NCBI GenBank assembly: GCA_009889585.1
Contig: WUQV01000261.1
Location: forward strand, 1-7,749
Direction of reading: 5' to 3'
Length of the DNA: 7,749 nt
Source: Candidatus Bathyarchaeota archaeon
GTDB lineage: Archaea; Thermoproteota; Bathyarchaeia; Bathyarchaeales; WUQV01
How positions within the stretch are numbered: position 1 is the stretch's first letter; each line of letters begins with the position of its first letter. Positions 1-5,139 of this stretch are shown here, one piece after another. A program made the position numbers and the translations under genes. Below the pieces are notes generated by a model. That model was not told the origin of the DNA. It did no database searches and was given only the letters and a program-made list of their open reading frames with translations.

Positions 1-45
1 GAGCTAGCTAAGGAGCTGGAGGAGCTCTTAGGTAAGCTTATATGA
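1..45 (+). CDS. C-terminal end of an unidentified protein (partial)
   Basis: The frame starting at base 1 is open for 14 codons and ends with TGA at 43-45, giving ELAKELEELLGKLI. The peptide is a charged, leucine-rich amphipathic helix, as often found at the C-terminus of archaeal proteins. The 5' part lies outside the window, so no function can be given. The following 200 bases contain no plus-strand continuation, so this is the end of its transcription unit. The short length leaves a real chance that the frame is fortuitous. Confidence 0.45.
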   Translation, partial: ELAKELEELLGKLI

Positions 46-54
46 ACCGCTGAA

Positions 55-186
55 CTACCCTAAATTGCATGGATCATTAGCGACCACCTCGTAGACCTTG
101 TTTAAGTCACCGAAGTCCTTGAGCCCGTACTGCCTTCGCCCTCGAATGTTAGATAAACAAGCATACGATTTCCAGTTTAAGTTAAA
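55..186 (-). pseudogene. Short coding-like relic, unidentified
   Basis: On the minus strand a 43-codon frame runs from just after a TGA (187-189) to a TAG (55-57). It has no start codon. Its residues look protein-like rather than random, with a core of RGRRQYGLKDFGDLNKVYEV. I do not recognise the family. The frame upstream is interrupted by TGA and, further up, TAG, so if it ever was a gene only the C-terminus survives. It could equally be chance; composition is the only evidence. Confidence 0.2.
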
Positions 187-220
187 TCAAGCGTGGCTGC
201 ATAAAACCGCCATAGACTAC

Positions 221-261
221 CTTATATAGTGGGATTTGGTAGTGTTATAGATTTAAGGAGG
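221..261 (+). promoter_or_regulatory. TATA box and ribosome-binding site of the membrane-anchored gene at 266
   Basis: A TATA-like CTTATATA lies at 221-228. Transcription would start about 25 bases downstream, near 250, giving a leader of roughly 15 bases. A strong ribosome site, AAGGAGG, lies at 255-261. It is 4 bases before the ATG at 266, 10 before the ATG at 272 and 16 before the ATG at 278, so the real start is 266 or 272. Confidence 0.5.
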
Positions 262-265
262 CTGG

Positions 266-757
266 ATGGGGATGTTAATGCATAGTGAAGAGAGAATCAA
301 AAGTAAGGCTAAACCGTTAGTAGTTACCATTCTCTATTTGGCCTTCATTGTGTTCTTAATACAGGGTGTCATTTGGAGTTCAGGTAAGAGAAGGTTTAGG
401 TCGATGGGGCAGGTTCTTGAGGGTTTCTACTACGGCTTCCTTAGATTGAAGAAGGAAGATCTACAAGTAGAGAGGATAAGCGAGACAGAACTTGTAACTA
501 TCTCGAGAAATCCTTGCCCTATCCTAAGGCTTTCTAAAATCCTTAAAGTTGATACTCGCTACTCCTGCAAGCTAATCTCTGAGCCAGTATGTAGATACGT
601 GATTAAACGAATGGATCCAAGACTGGAATTTGAGAGAGACTACTCCCAAATAAGGCCTTACGCAGACGGATGCAAAGAGAGAATATTCCTAATACAAAGG
701 CAGGTGGCAGGTACGCTTAAGCTCTCTGTGCACGGTATAGACCTGTATGTTTCTTAA
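266..757 (+). CDS. Membrane-anchored ATC hydrolase-like small protein
   Basis: The product has 163 residues. Residues 1-16 are basic and polar, residues about 17-38 form one hydrophobic membrane segment, and the rest is soluble; the positive charges on both sides leave topology open. The soluble domain (about 70-145) has a Cys-Pro start (C84-P85), then C101, a Glu-Pro followed by C109, an M-D-P-R-L stretch at 116-120, and a Gly-Cys at 135-136. This spacing resembles the L-2-amino-thiazoline-4-carboxylic acid hydrolase-like family, small Cys-rich proteins common in archaea that mostly have no proven enzymatic role. The fused membrane anchor is unusual. It has its own promoter and strong ribosome site and appears monocistronic: the next features are on the other strand. 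Assignment rests on remembered motif spacing, so the family call is moderate; that it is a real gene is much safer. Confidence 0.65.
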   Translation: MGMLMHSEERIKSKAKPLVVTILYLAFIVFLIQGVIWSSGKRRFRSMGQVLEGFYYGFLRLKKEDLQVERISETELVTISRNPCPILRLSKILKVDTRYSCKLISEPVCRYVIKRMDPRLEFERDYSQIRPYADGCKERIFLIQRQVAGTLKLSVHGIDLYVS

Positions 758-778
758 TAGCCGTTCCCTTGATTATAC

Positions 779-982
779 TTAGAAAGCACTAGATAAAAGC
801 TTAGCTAATATACTCATTGTTACGAGGCTACTCAGCGGGACCGTTACGTTATCATCTATCACATGTTTGCCTACCCTCTCGACGCGCTCAACGACGCTTG
901 CCATAAGTGTCGCTACCACACGGATCAGGCCTTCTAACGATCCTATATCGTTCCATAAGAGGTATCCGAGCGGTGCGTATGC
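779..982 (-). pseudogene. C-terminal relic of a dolichol/phytol kinase-like (CTP-dependent lipid kinase family) protein
   Basis: A 67-codon minus-strand frame with no upstream start runs from just after a TAG (983-985) to TAA (779-781). It contains a GSLEG motif (about residues 14-18), a hydrophobic stretch ending in an acidic patch, and IDDNVTVPL followed by another hydrophobic helix. Dolichol kinase, phytol kinase and phosphatidate cytidylyltransferase-like membrane proteins end with this arrangement: a G-S-x-E/A segment, a helix, then a D-D-N-[LV]-T-[VI]-P-L motif and a final helix. Full-length members have about 190-230 residues, so only the last third remains. It lies in the same frame as, and just downstream of, the broken ABC ATPase. 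The DDN-T-PL motif makes the family reasonably secure; loss of the N-terminal part makes it non-functional. Confidence 0.55.
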
Positions 983-1024
983 CTATGAAAGGTTACGTAA
1001 CTCGGAACCCGTTCTCCCTCCCCC

Positions 1025-1312
1025 TTAAGGAAAGCCTATGTAGCCTCTTGAGGAGGTCCGCGCCCTTGAGGCCTGATCTTCCAGGTTAGTAGATACCCTT
1101 GTCTCATGACGTACGTCCTCAACGCTATTCCCGAATATCTTAACCAAGCCGCCCTTGGGCTTAACGAGCCCTAAGATCGCCTTCAGCAACGTCGTCTTGC
1201 CTGAGCCGTTGGGGCCCAAGAGTACAACCCTTTCGCCTTCCGCGATGGCCATGTTAATACCCTTCAGCACCGGCCTTTCGTAGGCAACCCATAGATCCTT
1301 TACTTCAAGCAT
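1025..1312 (-). pseudogene. Truncated ABC transporter ATP-binding protein (N-terminal part only)
   Basis: The frame encodes the start of an ABC ATPase: MLEVKDLWVAYERP, the A-loop Tyr at about residue 11, Walker A GPNGSGKTT at about 33-41, and an IFG...VR...TRVSTNL stretch up to about residue 77. After that the sequence becomes low-quality and stops at 1025. The signature LSGGQ, Walker B and H-loop are absent. Family members have about 220-250 residues; this has 95. The minus-strand TATA box at 1363-1370 rules out the farthest upstream ATG (1375), and a GAGG just before the ATG at 1312 favours that start; the ATG at 1321 is the alternative. It could not hydrolyse ATP. The deletion joins it to the lipid-kinase relic downstream. 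Confidence 0.75.
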
Positions 1313-1328
1313 AGGCCTCATAGGGGAC

Positions 1329-1344
1329 GGTATGCAACCATACC
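1329..1344. promoter_or_regulatory. Perfect inverted repeat at the start of the ABC relic transcript
   Basis: GGTATG-CAAC-CATACC is a perfect dyad with 6-bp arms and a 4-base centre. It lies between the minus-strand TATA box (1363-1370) and the ATG at 1312, at about the predicted transcription start. A repressor bound here would block transcription, so it is a candidate operator. It could also form a small hairpin in the RNA leader. Confidence 0.35.
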
Positions 1345-1362
1345 TTAAAAGCTCTTTAGGTC

Positions 1363-1370
1363 CTTTATAA
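1363..1370 (-). promoter_or_regulatory. TATA box of the truncated ABC ATPase
   Basis: On the minus strand the sequence reads TTATAAAG. Initiation about 25 bases downstream (near 1340) leaves roughly 20-28 bases before the candidate ATGs at 1321 and 1312. The promoter seems preserved although the gene it served is broken. Confidence 0.45.
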
Positions 1371-1472
1371 CACAAAGGACTTAATCGTTTAGACGATATG
1401 CCTTCCTCCTCATCATGCCATCTGACTCAAATAGTCAAGGCCTTAGGCATCTCTTCCTACTGTTGAAGGCTT

Positions 1473-1512
1473 CTTAAGGGAATAATCTTGCAACGATTGA
1501 AATCCCTTTAAG
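1473..1512. repeat. Imperfect 40-bp palindrome in the divergent intergenic region
   Basis: The left half (CTTAAGGGA, ATAATC, TTG) and the right half (CAA, CGATTGAAA, TCCCTTTAAG) are near reverse complements with four small gaps or mismatches. The centre is the palindrome TTGCAA at 1488-1493. The element sits between the divergent units starting at 1312 (minus) and 1664 (plus), about 150 bases from each. It may be a regulator site, a foldable RNA or a relic of a mobile element. The rest of 1376-1620 shows no convincing coding sequence on either strand. Confidence 0.4.
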
Positions 1513-1620
1513 CATTAAGTAGGCCCCTCAGTTAGCATTTACTTCACCATTTATTGAAAGCGAGGTGGGAATATTACGCTCAAGATCAGCCATTCAAGTT
1601 TGTGGAGCAAAGGAATTAAT

Positions 1621-1655
1621 GGCATTTTAATGCCTTCGTTTCTTTTACTAAGGGG
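1621..1655 (+). promoter_or_regulatory. Promoter with overlapping inverted repeat before the membrane protein
   Basis: GGCATT-TT-AATGCC at 1621-1634 is a perfect dyad with 6-bp arms. Its centre, CATTTTAATG, also resembles an archaeal TATA box and is correctly placed for a start near 1651. AAGGGG at 1650-1655 could serve as ribosome site for the ATG at 1664. A dyad covering the TATA element suggests repression, plausibly by the winged-helix protein encoded at 2295-2645. Confidence 0.4.
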
Positions 1656-1663
1656 CCTATGTG

Positions 1664-2317
1664 ATGTCTGAAGCGAGGGGCATATTAAGGGTCCTTGAAG
1701 CTTATGCTGAAACCTTAGGTCTTATCGCTGGCGCTGTGAGCTACCTCTTCTTCCTTACGGCTGCTTTATTAGGCGCCTTCTTCACCGGCCTAGCCTTTCA
1801 CCTCTTAAGGCCCATCTGGCTGGCGTTCTTGACGATGGCGGCTACGTTTGTCATGGCCTTTATCATCGCTGGTTACTCTTCATCGATCCTGTGGAGGCTT
1901 CATAGCGCATACGAGCTTCAGAGGGTGCCGCTTGATGAAAGGCCGTCCGCCTTAAGGAGGTGGAGGCGTAGCGTGGCGGCGATATGGGTTGGATGGGCTG
2001 TAGCGTTCGCCGTGGCCTTTCCGCCATCCTTAATCTTTCCATTCCCTATCTGCGTAGCTGTAGCCGTCAGCTTAGGCGTTGGGCTGGGCAACCTTATAAC
2101 GTTCGTTACATCTTGGGCAGGCTTTAGAGAGCTTGACTTAAGGCCTCTCCTCGTAGCCTTGTACCTCTTCGCCACCATACCAACTTACTTCGCCCTGCCT
2201 GAGCTGACGTTCACGCTACTCTCAGGCCACTTGATCATCTCCTACTTCGGCGTGGCCGTCTCGTACACCGTAGCCGCAAGAAGGAAGGTCGTCGATGTCC
2301 TCCGTGCAGCTGGATGA
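1664..2317 (+). CDS. Six-helix membrane protein of unknown function
   Basis: The product has 217 residues. Hydrophobic segments lie at about 19-46, 51-77, 104-120, 123-148, 161-179 and 182-204, giving about six membrane helices. A basic, polar loop at 78-103 separates the first pair from the rest, and the C-terminus is basic (ARRKVVDVLR). There is no signal peptide, no ATPase motif and no recognisable transporter signature. The ATG at 1664 is preferred over the adjacent GTG at 1661. The last 23 bases overlap the winged-helix gene, so the two are almost certainly cotranscribed and translationally coupled. Pairs of a multi-helix membrane protein and a small winged-helix regulator are frequent in archaea, where the membrane partner may act as sensor or target. 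I do not recognise a named family. Confidence 0.8.
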   Translation: MSEARGILRVLEAYAETLGLIAGAVSYLFFLTAALLGAFFTGLAFHLLRPIWLAFLTMAATFVMAFIIAGYSSSILWRLHSAYELQRVPLDERPSALRRWRRSVAAIWVGWAVAFAVAFPPSLIFPFPICVAVAVSLGVGLGNLITFVTSWAGFRELDLRPLLVALYLFATIPTYFALPELTFTLLSGHLIISYFGVAVSYTVAARRKVVDVLRAAG

Positions 2318-2645
2318 CGCCCTTCGCCAGCTTGTGGGCGTCGACGAAGCTCTAGCTGACAGGGTTAGGATTGCGATAATGATTTACCTTGTCGTAAGGG
2401 GGCGGGCTAGGTTTAAGGAGCTCCAGGAGGGCTTAGGCCTCACGCCTGGGAACCTAGCCTTCCACCTCAAAAGGCTTGAGGAGAAAGGCTACGTGAAAAT
2501 TAAGAGGTCGCTTTTAGACGCAAGGGGCCGCGTAGTTATACCCACGCAATTTGGTCTCACAGCCCTATTTGATCTCGTTTCGCTCTTGAGGAGAGCCGTC
2601 GAGGCGATCGTCGAAAGGAGGGGCGCTTCTCCACAGGAGCCCTAG
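2295..2645 (+). CDS. Winged-helix transcriptional regulator (ArsR/MarR-like, HTH_34-type)
   Basis: The 116-residue product has one winged-helix domain. Residues 20-34 are a helix (ADRVRIAIMIYLVVR), followed by F-K-E-L-Q-x-x-L (40-47), the recognition helix GLTPGNLAFHLKRLEEKGY (48-66) and a wing at about 67-84 ending in T-x-x-G-L-T. The pattern LT-x-GNL-x-x-HL-x-x-LE-x-x-GYV is typical of small archaeal winged-helix proteins that bind DNA as dimers; the C-terminal helix (about 89-108) would be the dimer interface. There are no cysteine or histidine clusters that would suggest metal sensing. The ATG at 2295 lies inside the membrane-protein gene, after AAGGAAGG at 2281-2288, which supports coupling. 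It probably controls its own operon. Confidence 0.85.
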   Translation: MSSVQLDDALRQLVGVDEALADRVRIAIMIYLVVRGRARFKELQEGLGLTPGNLAFHLKRLEEKGYVKIKRSLLDARGRVVIPTQFGLTALFDLVSLLRRAVEAIVERRGASPQEP

Positions 2646-2662
2646 ACCGCTCTAAAAATTTG

Positions 2663-2731
2663 ATGCCCTTTGTCCGGCTGGCGGGAGCCTTCAGGAGGCT
2701 GGCTTTAACCTTCATAGCCCTCGTACAGTAG
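2663..2731 (+). CDS. Possible 22-residue hydrophobic peptide
   Basis: An ATG frame encodes MPFVRLAGAFRRLALTFIAL plus two residues: a short amphipathic or membrane helix with arginines in the middle. An AT-rich TCTAAAAATTTG lies immediately upstream, too close to act as the TATA box of this ORF, and there is no clear ribosome site. It directly follows the winged-helix gene and could be a trailing small protein, a relic or chance. Confidence 0.15.
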   Translation: MPFVRLAGAFRRLALTFIALVQ

Positions 2732-2789
2732 CCTGCTCAATGATTTATCTGAGTTCTATGCTTACTGTAATTGCCAGTCTGTTTCGGGG

Positions 2790-2797
2790 AATATATA
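2790..2797 (+). promoter_or_regulatory. TATA box for a leaderless AbrB-like transcript
   Basis: AATATATA at 2790-2797 lies about 25 bases before the ATG at 2819, so the RNA would begin at or near the start codon. No ribosome site is present, as expected for a leaderless archaeal message. Confidence 0.45.
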
Positions 2798-2818
2798 GAA
2801 GAACCGATGTTATACTTT

Positions 2819-2956
2819 ATGACACTAATGATTAAACTAAGGCTTCGCGTCGGTCTAAAAGGCCAGATAATCGTTCCTAAGATCTTCAGGGAAACCTGTG
2901 AGATTAAGGAGGGAGAGTTCATGCTCAATGCTTATAATGCGTCATTATGGCGTTAA
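2819..2956 (+). pseudogene. AbrB/SpoVT (VapB-type) DNA-binding domain fragment
   Basis: The 45-residue frame contains LRLRVGLKGQIIVPKIFRET followed by C-E-I-K-E-G-E-F, the first half of an AbrB/SpoVT swapped-hairpin domain (consensus VGxKGQIxIPKxxRxxxxIKxGD). The second half, normally a run of Val/Ile strands after G-D, is replaced by MLNAYNASLWR and a TAA at 2954-2956. Such domains occur in antitoxins and small regulators. The ATG at 2819 fits the upstream TATA box; 2828 is an alternative start. It may be a truncated but expressed small protein or a decayed antitoxin. The same frame continues after the stop into the next small ORF. Confidence 0.55.
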
Positions 2957-2962
2957 TGCGCT

Positions 2963-3139
2963 GTGGAGAAAAGCGCTGAAAAAGAAGGCCTTGAGGAGGT
3001 CGAACGTTGGACGAGCATTAGGGTTAAAAGGAGCACGGCCAAGATGCTTAAGCAAATCGGAAGGAAGGTCGAAACCTACGACGAAATAATCATTAAGCTC
3101 TTACGAAGGGTTTTACGAAGAAGGGAGCTACTTAGTTAA
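2963..3139 (+). CDS. Small antitoxin-like / ribbon-helix-helix-like protein
   Basis: A GTG-initiated frame encodes 58 residues: a Glu/Lys-rich start, then W-T-S-I-R-V-K-R-S-T-A-K-M-L, G-R-K-V-E-T-Y-D-E-I-I-I-K-L-L and a basic tail. A short beta strand (TSIRV) followed by two helices, the second starting T-Y-D-E-I-I, is seen in many small archaeal antitoxin-like proteins (DUF7557/VapB-like). No toxin gene (PIN, RelE or HEPN) is visible beside it; the next coding signal is a broken nuclease whose start it overlaps. It is in frame with the AbrB fragment upstream, so the two might once have formed one polypeptide. There is no clear ribosome site. The stop is TAA at 3137-3139. Confidence 0.45.
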   Translation: MEKSAEKEGLEEVERWTSIRVKRSTAKMLKQIGRKVETYDEIIIKLLRRVLRRRELLS

Positions 3140-3394
3140 TCCTTTGAGCAAAAGGGCTGGAGAACTTCGGCCCTTAGGAGGTCTAGCAATACGAGCAAAA
3201 ACCCTCTTCCATATGTCATAGCGAACAAAGGAGGCCATGTTTACGCGTTCGAAGTTAAGAACGCCACTTATTACGCTTACTTCCCGAAGGTTCAGGTGGA
3301 GAAGCCCTTTCGATTCCTTAAGGACTTCGTGCCTATTTCGAAGGGGAATAAACATGCGATCGTAGCTGCTCACTCAGGGGAAGTGGATCTTTAA
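3108..3394 (+). pseudogene. Broken Hjc-like PD-(D/E)xK nuclease
   Basis: From 3140 the frame is open for 84 codons to TAA (3392-3394) but has no start codon. It reads FEQKGWRTSALRRSS, then NPLPYVIA, KGGHVYAFEVKN, a segment ending KVQVEKPFRFLKDF and KHAIVAAH. This follows the order of archaeal Holliday-junction resolvase Hjc and relatives: K-G-W/F, R-x-x-x-S, P-[LI]-P-D-x-I-A, a glycine turn, E-x-K, then Q-V-E-x-x-x-x-F. The catalytic Asp of the PD motif is Tyr here. The conserved N-terminal G-x-x-x-E-R-E-L helix seems to lie in another frame (GFYE at 3108-3119, then RELL), with a TAA at 3137-3139 in between. Frameshift, in-frame stop and the missing Asp all point to an inactive gene. Active Hjc has about 120-140 residues and acts as a dimer. 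Confidence 0.6.
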
Positions 3395-3563
3395 GGAGGT
3401 ACCTTGGTCGAGCTGGAGAAGGAAGCTCCTCGATCGGGAGCGAATGTTGAAAAGGGACGAAGGGTCAACCCTTGATGAGCGTCCTTTGAAACGTTATAAA
3501 CTTCGCCCTTGAAGATGATGTAAGCGAGCTCCTAACGAGCGCGCTGGCTTAGGTCGGCTAAGG
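3395..3563 (+). promoter_or_regulatory. Upstream region of the eL33 operon: TATA box and inverted repeat
   Basis: A TATA box, GTTATAAA, lies at 3493-3500, giving a start near 3522 and a leader of about 40 bases. AAGGGT-CA-ACCCTT at 3460-3473 is a perfect dyad 20 bases upstream of the TATA box, where an activator could bind. Two short frames are visible but weak: a TTG frame at 3404-3475 after AAGGAGGT (3393-3400), encoding 23 residues, and an unstarted frame at 3489-3551 encoding NVINFALEDDVSELLTSALA. Both look like relics or chance. Confidence 0.5.
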
Positions 3564-3833
3564 ATGTCTGAGGGGCTCAAGGGCGTTATCGTTAACTACC
3601 GAGTTGGGCCTAAGGATCAACGGCCGAAGGAGTGCTTGTTACGATTCCCTAACGTTAAGACGTTGGAGGAGGCATCTAGGCTCATCGGGCGGAAGGTCGC
3701 TTGGCCGGCTGGCCAACGAAAGGCCATTGGGAAGGTAGTCGATGTCCATGGGAGGAAAGGCTTGGTGCGCGCTAGGTTCAAGAAGGGGGTTCCTGGCCAA
3801 GCATTAGGGACGTTTGTTGAAATAATAGGTTGA
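3564..3833 (+). CDS. rpl35ae: Ribosomal protein eL33 (L35Ae), large subunit
   Basis: The 89-residue protein matches the archaeal L35Ae family throughout: GVIVNYRVGPKDQRPKECLL (7-26), the L-I-G-R-K-V-A-W motif (40-47), G-K-V-V-D-V-H-G-R-K-G-L-V-R-A-R-F (56-72) and G-x-x-G-x-x-V-E-I at the end. It is a small beta-barrel protein of the 50S subunit that contacts 23S rRNA and is found only in eukaryotes and some archaea. The family usually has 85-120 residues in archaea, so the gene is complete. The ATG at 3564 begins just before the conserved core; the ribosome site is weak (AGGT at 3551-3554). It is followed after 7 bases by the RNA kinase gene, so the two form an operon led by the TATA box at 3493-3500. 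Confidence 0.93.
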   Translation: MSEGLKGVIVNYRVGPKDQRPKECLLRFPNVKTLEEASRLIGRKVAWPAGQRKAIGKVVDVHGRKGLVRARFKKGVPGQALGTFVEIIG

Positions 3834-3840
3834 GCTAAAC

Positions 3841-5139
3841 ATGAATTCAAGCGAGCGAATGAACATCAACTTAGAGAAAGGGCGTAGCGCGCTTCTCGTG
3901 GGCCCTGCTAAGCTAATGGTGATCAAGGGGGCGCTTTCGATCTTCGGCGCGACGCTAAGGGGGGCGACGAGCTTCGCTGCTATAGCGGGCAGGCAGTATC
4001 CAATCGTGGCGCTGGAGGATTCAGAATTCGTAATCTCTTTAGGAATCGGCTCACGGTTCGAACGCTTCGATCGTGATCCGATACCAAGCGATTGGAGGGC
4101 TGCAGCTGAGTTGATCTCAAGGTTAAGCGGCACTATCGTCGTGCTAGGCGATGTCGACGCTGGTAAGAGCGGTTTCACGCTTTACGCTGCCAACGCCTTG
4201 ATCTCCAAGGGAAGGCGCGTTGCAATAGTGGATACAGACGTAGGTCAATCGGACATAGGGCCTCCTGGCACGATAGGCATGTCCATCCTCGACAAGCAAT
4301 ACCCCTCCTACCCAGATGTGCCTTTAACCGACGCTTACTTCATCGGGGATAAGTCGCCGGTCGGCCATTTATTGCCGATGGTCGTCGGCGCTAGGGCCGT
4401 GGCCGATAAAGCCCTAGCGCTCGGCGCCGATGTGGTAATCGTTAACACGACTGGGTTAGTGCATGGAGGGGTTGCAGCGGCTCTTAAGTACAATAAAATA
4501 GAGAACCTAAGGCCAGCTCTTATCGTAGCCCTTCAGAGAGAATCTGAAATTGAGCACCTCCTTAAGCCTCACGAAGGCTACTTCACGATAGCGAGGCTTA
4601 AGACGCCTTCACACGTTGCGAAGAGGGGAAGGGAGGAAAGGGCTGAGTTTAGATCGTTGAGAATGGGTCATTACCTAATGAGCTCCAAGGTCGTAACGTT
4701 AGACTTAAGGAGCGTTACGTTGCTTAATACGTCGATAGGCTACGGTGAGCGTGATGCAGCGCTAGAGTCTGCGATAGCTGCCGTAGCTGGCTGTGCTCCC
4801 TCATCGGCGACGAAGGATGGCAAGTCCGTCACCGTAACGTTCGACATTTTGCTTCATCCGGCGGCATTTTCAAGAACACTTGAGATGCTTAAGGCCTCGT
4901 TTGACCAAGCGCGCGTGATCTGCACGCCCAAGCTGAGAGGCTTATTAGTCGGGCTCCTTAACTTCAAGCGTGAATTCCTTTGCGTTGGCGTACTTGACGA
5001 GATGAGGATATCTGATGGTAAGCTTAAGATCCGTGTGCCCATTAGCGATCCATCGAAGGTTAAGTACGTGTCCATGGGCTACTTGATACTCGATGAATAT
5101 GGAAACGAGGTCGCATCCATAAGGCCAGGCGAGATTTAA
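3841..5139 (+). CDS. Polynucleotide 5'-hydroxyl-kinase, Clp1/Grc3/Nol9 family
   Basis: The 432-residue protein transfers a phosphate from ATP (or GTP) to the 5'-hydroxyl of RNA or DNA; eukaryotic relatives act in tRNA splicing, mRNA 3'-end formation and rRNA processing. Residues 1-95 form the N-terminal beta domain. The kinase domain has Walker A GDVDAGKS (103-110), the VDTDVGQSDIGPPGTIG segment (130-146) that holds the catalytic Asp and the substrate clasp, and NTTGLVHG (202-209). Residues from about 300 form the C-terminal beta domain. Length and all motifs match archaeal members (350-450 residues). Residue 111, after the P-loop Ser, is Gly where Thr is frequent, a minor change. It starts 7 bases after eL33, with only a weak ribosome site (GGTTGAG). 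This implies cotranscription of a ribosomal protein with an RNA-processing enzyme. Confidence 0.93.
   Translation: MNSSERMNINLEKGRSALLVGPAKLMVIKGALSIFGATLRGATSFAAIAGRQYPIVALEDSEFVISLGIGSRFERFDRDPIPSDWRAAAELISRLSGTIVVLGDVDAGKSGFTLYAANALISKGRRVAIVDTDVGQSDIGPPGTIGMSILDKQYPSYPDVPLTDAYFIGDKSPVGHLLPMVVGARAVADKALALGADVVIVNTTGLVHGGVAAALKYNKIENLRPALIVALQRESEIEHLLKPHEGYFTIARLKTPSHVAKRGREERAEFRSLRMGHYLMSSKVVTLDLRSVTLLNTSIGYGERDAALESAIAAVAGCAPSSATKDGKSVTVTFDILLHPAAFSRTLEMLKASFDQARVICTPKLRGLLVGLLNFKREFLCVGVLDEMRISDGKLKIRVPISDPSKVKYVSMGYLILDEYGNEVASIRPGEI

Noticed and set aside
907..1089. Plus-strand frame of 60 codons
   Set aside because: It lies opposite the ABC ATPase and lipid-kinase relics, has no family resemblance and no ribosome site.
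1480..1503. CRISPR-repeat-like 24-mer resembling crenarchaeal repeats (AATAATC...ATTGAAA), with another ATTGAAAG at 1553-1560
   Set aside because: The two stretches share only the ATTGAAA end, no regular array of repeats and spacers follows, and the first one is better explained as part of the 40-bp palindrome.
2676..2705. GC-rich hairpin-like sequence after the winged-helix gene
   Set aside because: The arms are short and imperfect and no T-run follows, so a terminator cannot be supported.
2898..3089. Plus-strand frame of 63 codons with a basic composition
   Set aside because: It overlaps the AbrB-like and antitoxin-like frames out of phase; its Arg/Lys/Ser-rich content is typical of a shifted reading of those genes.
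3128..3373. Minus-strand frame of 81 codons
   Set aside because: The opposite strand carries clear Hjc-like motifs; this frame has no recognisable domain.
4053..4061. GGTTCGAAC, reminiscent of a tRNA T-loop
   Set aside because: It lies inside the kinase coding region and no acceptor, D or anticodon stem surrounds it.
3804..4178. Minus-strand frame of 124 codons
   Set aside because: It is a shadow of the Clp1/Grc3 gene, whose catalytic motifs are intact on the plus strand.
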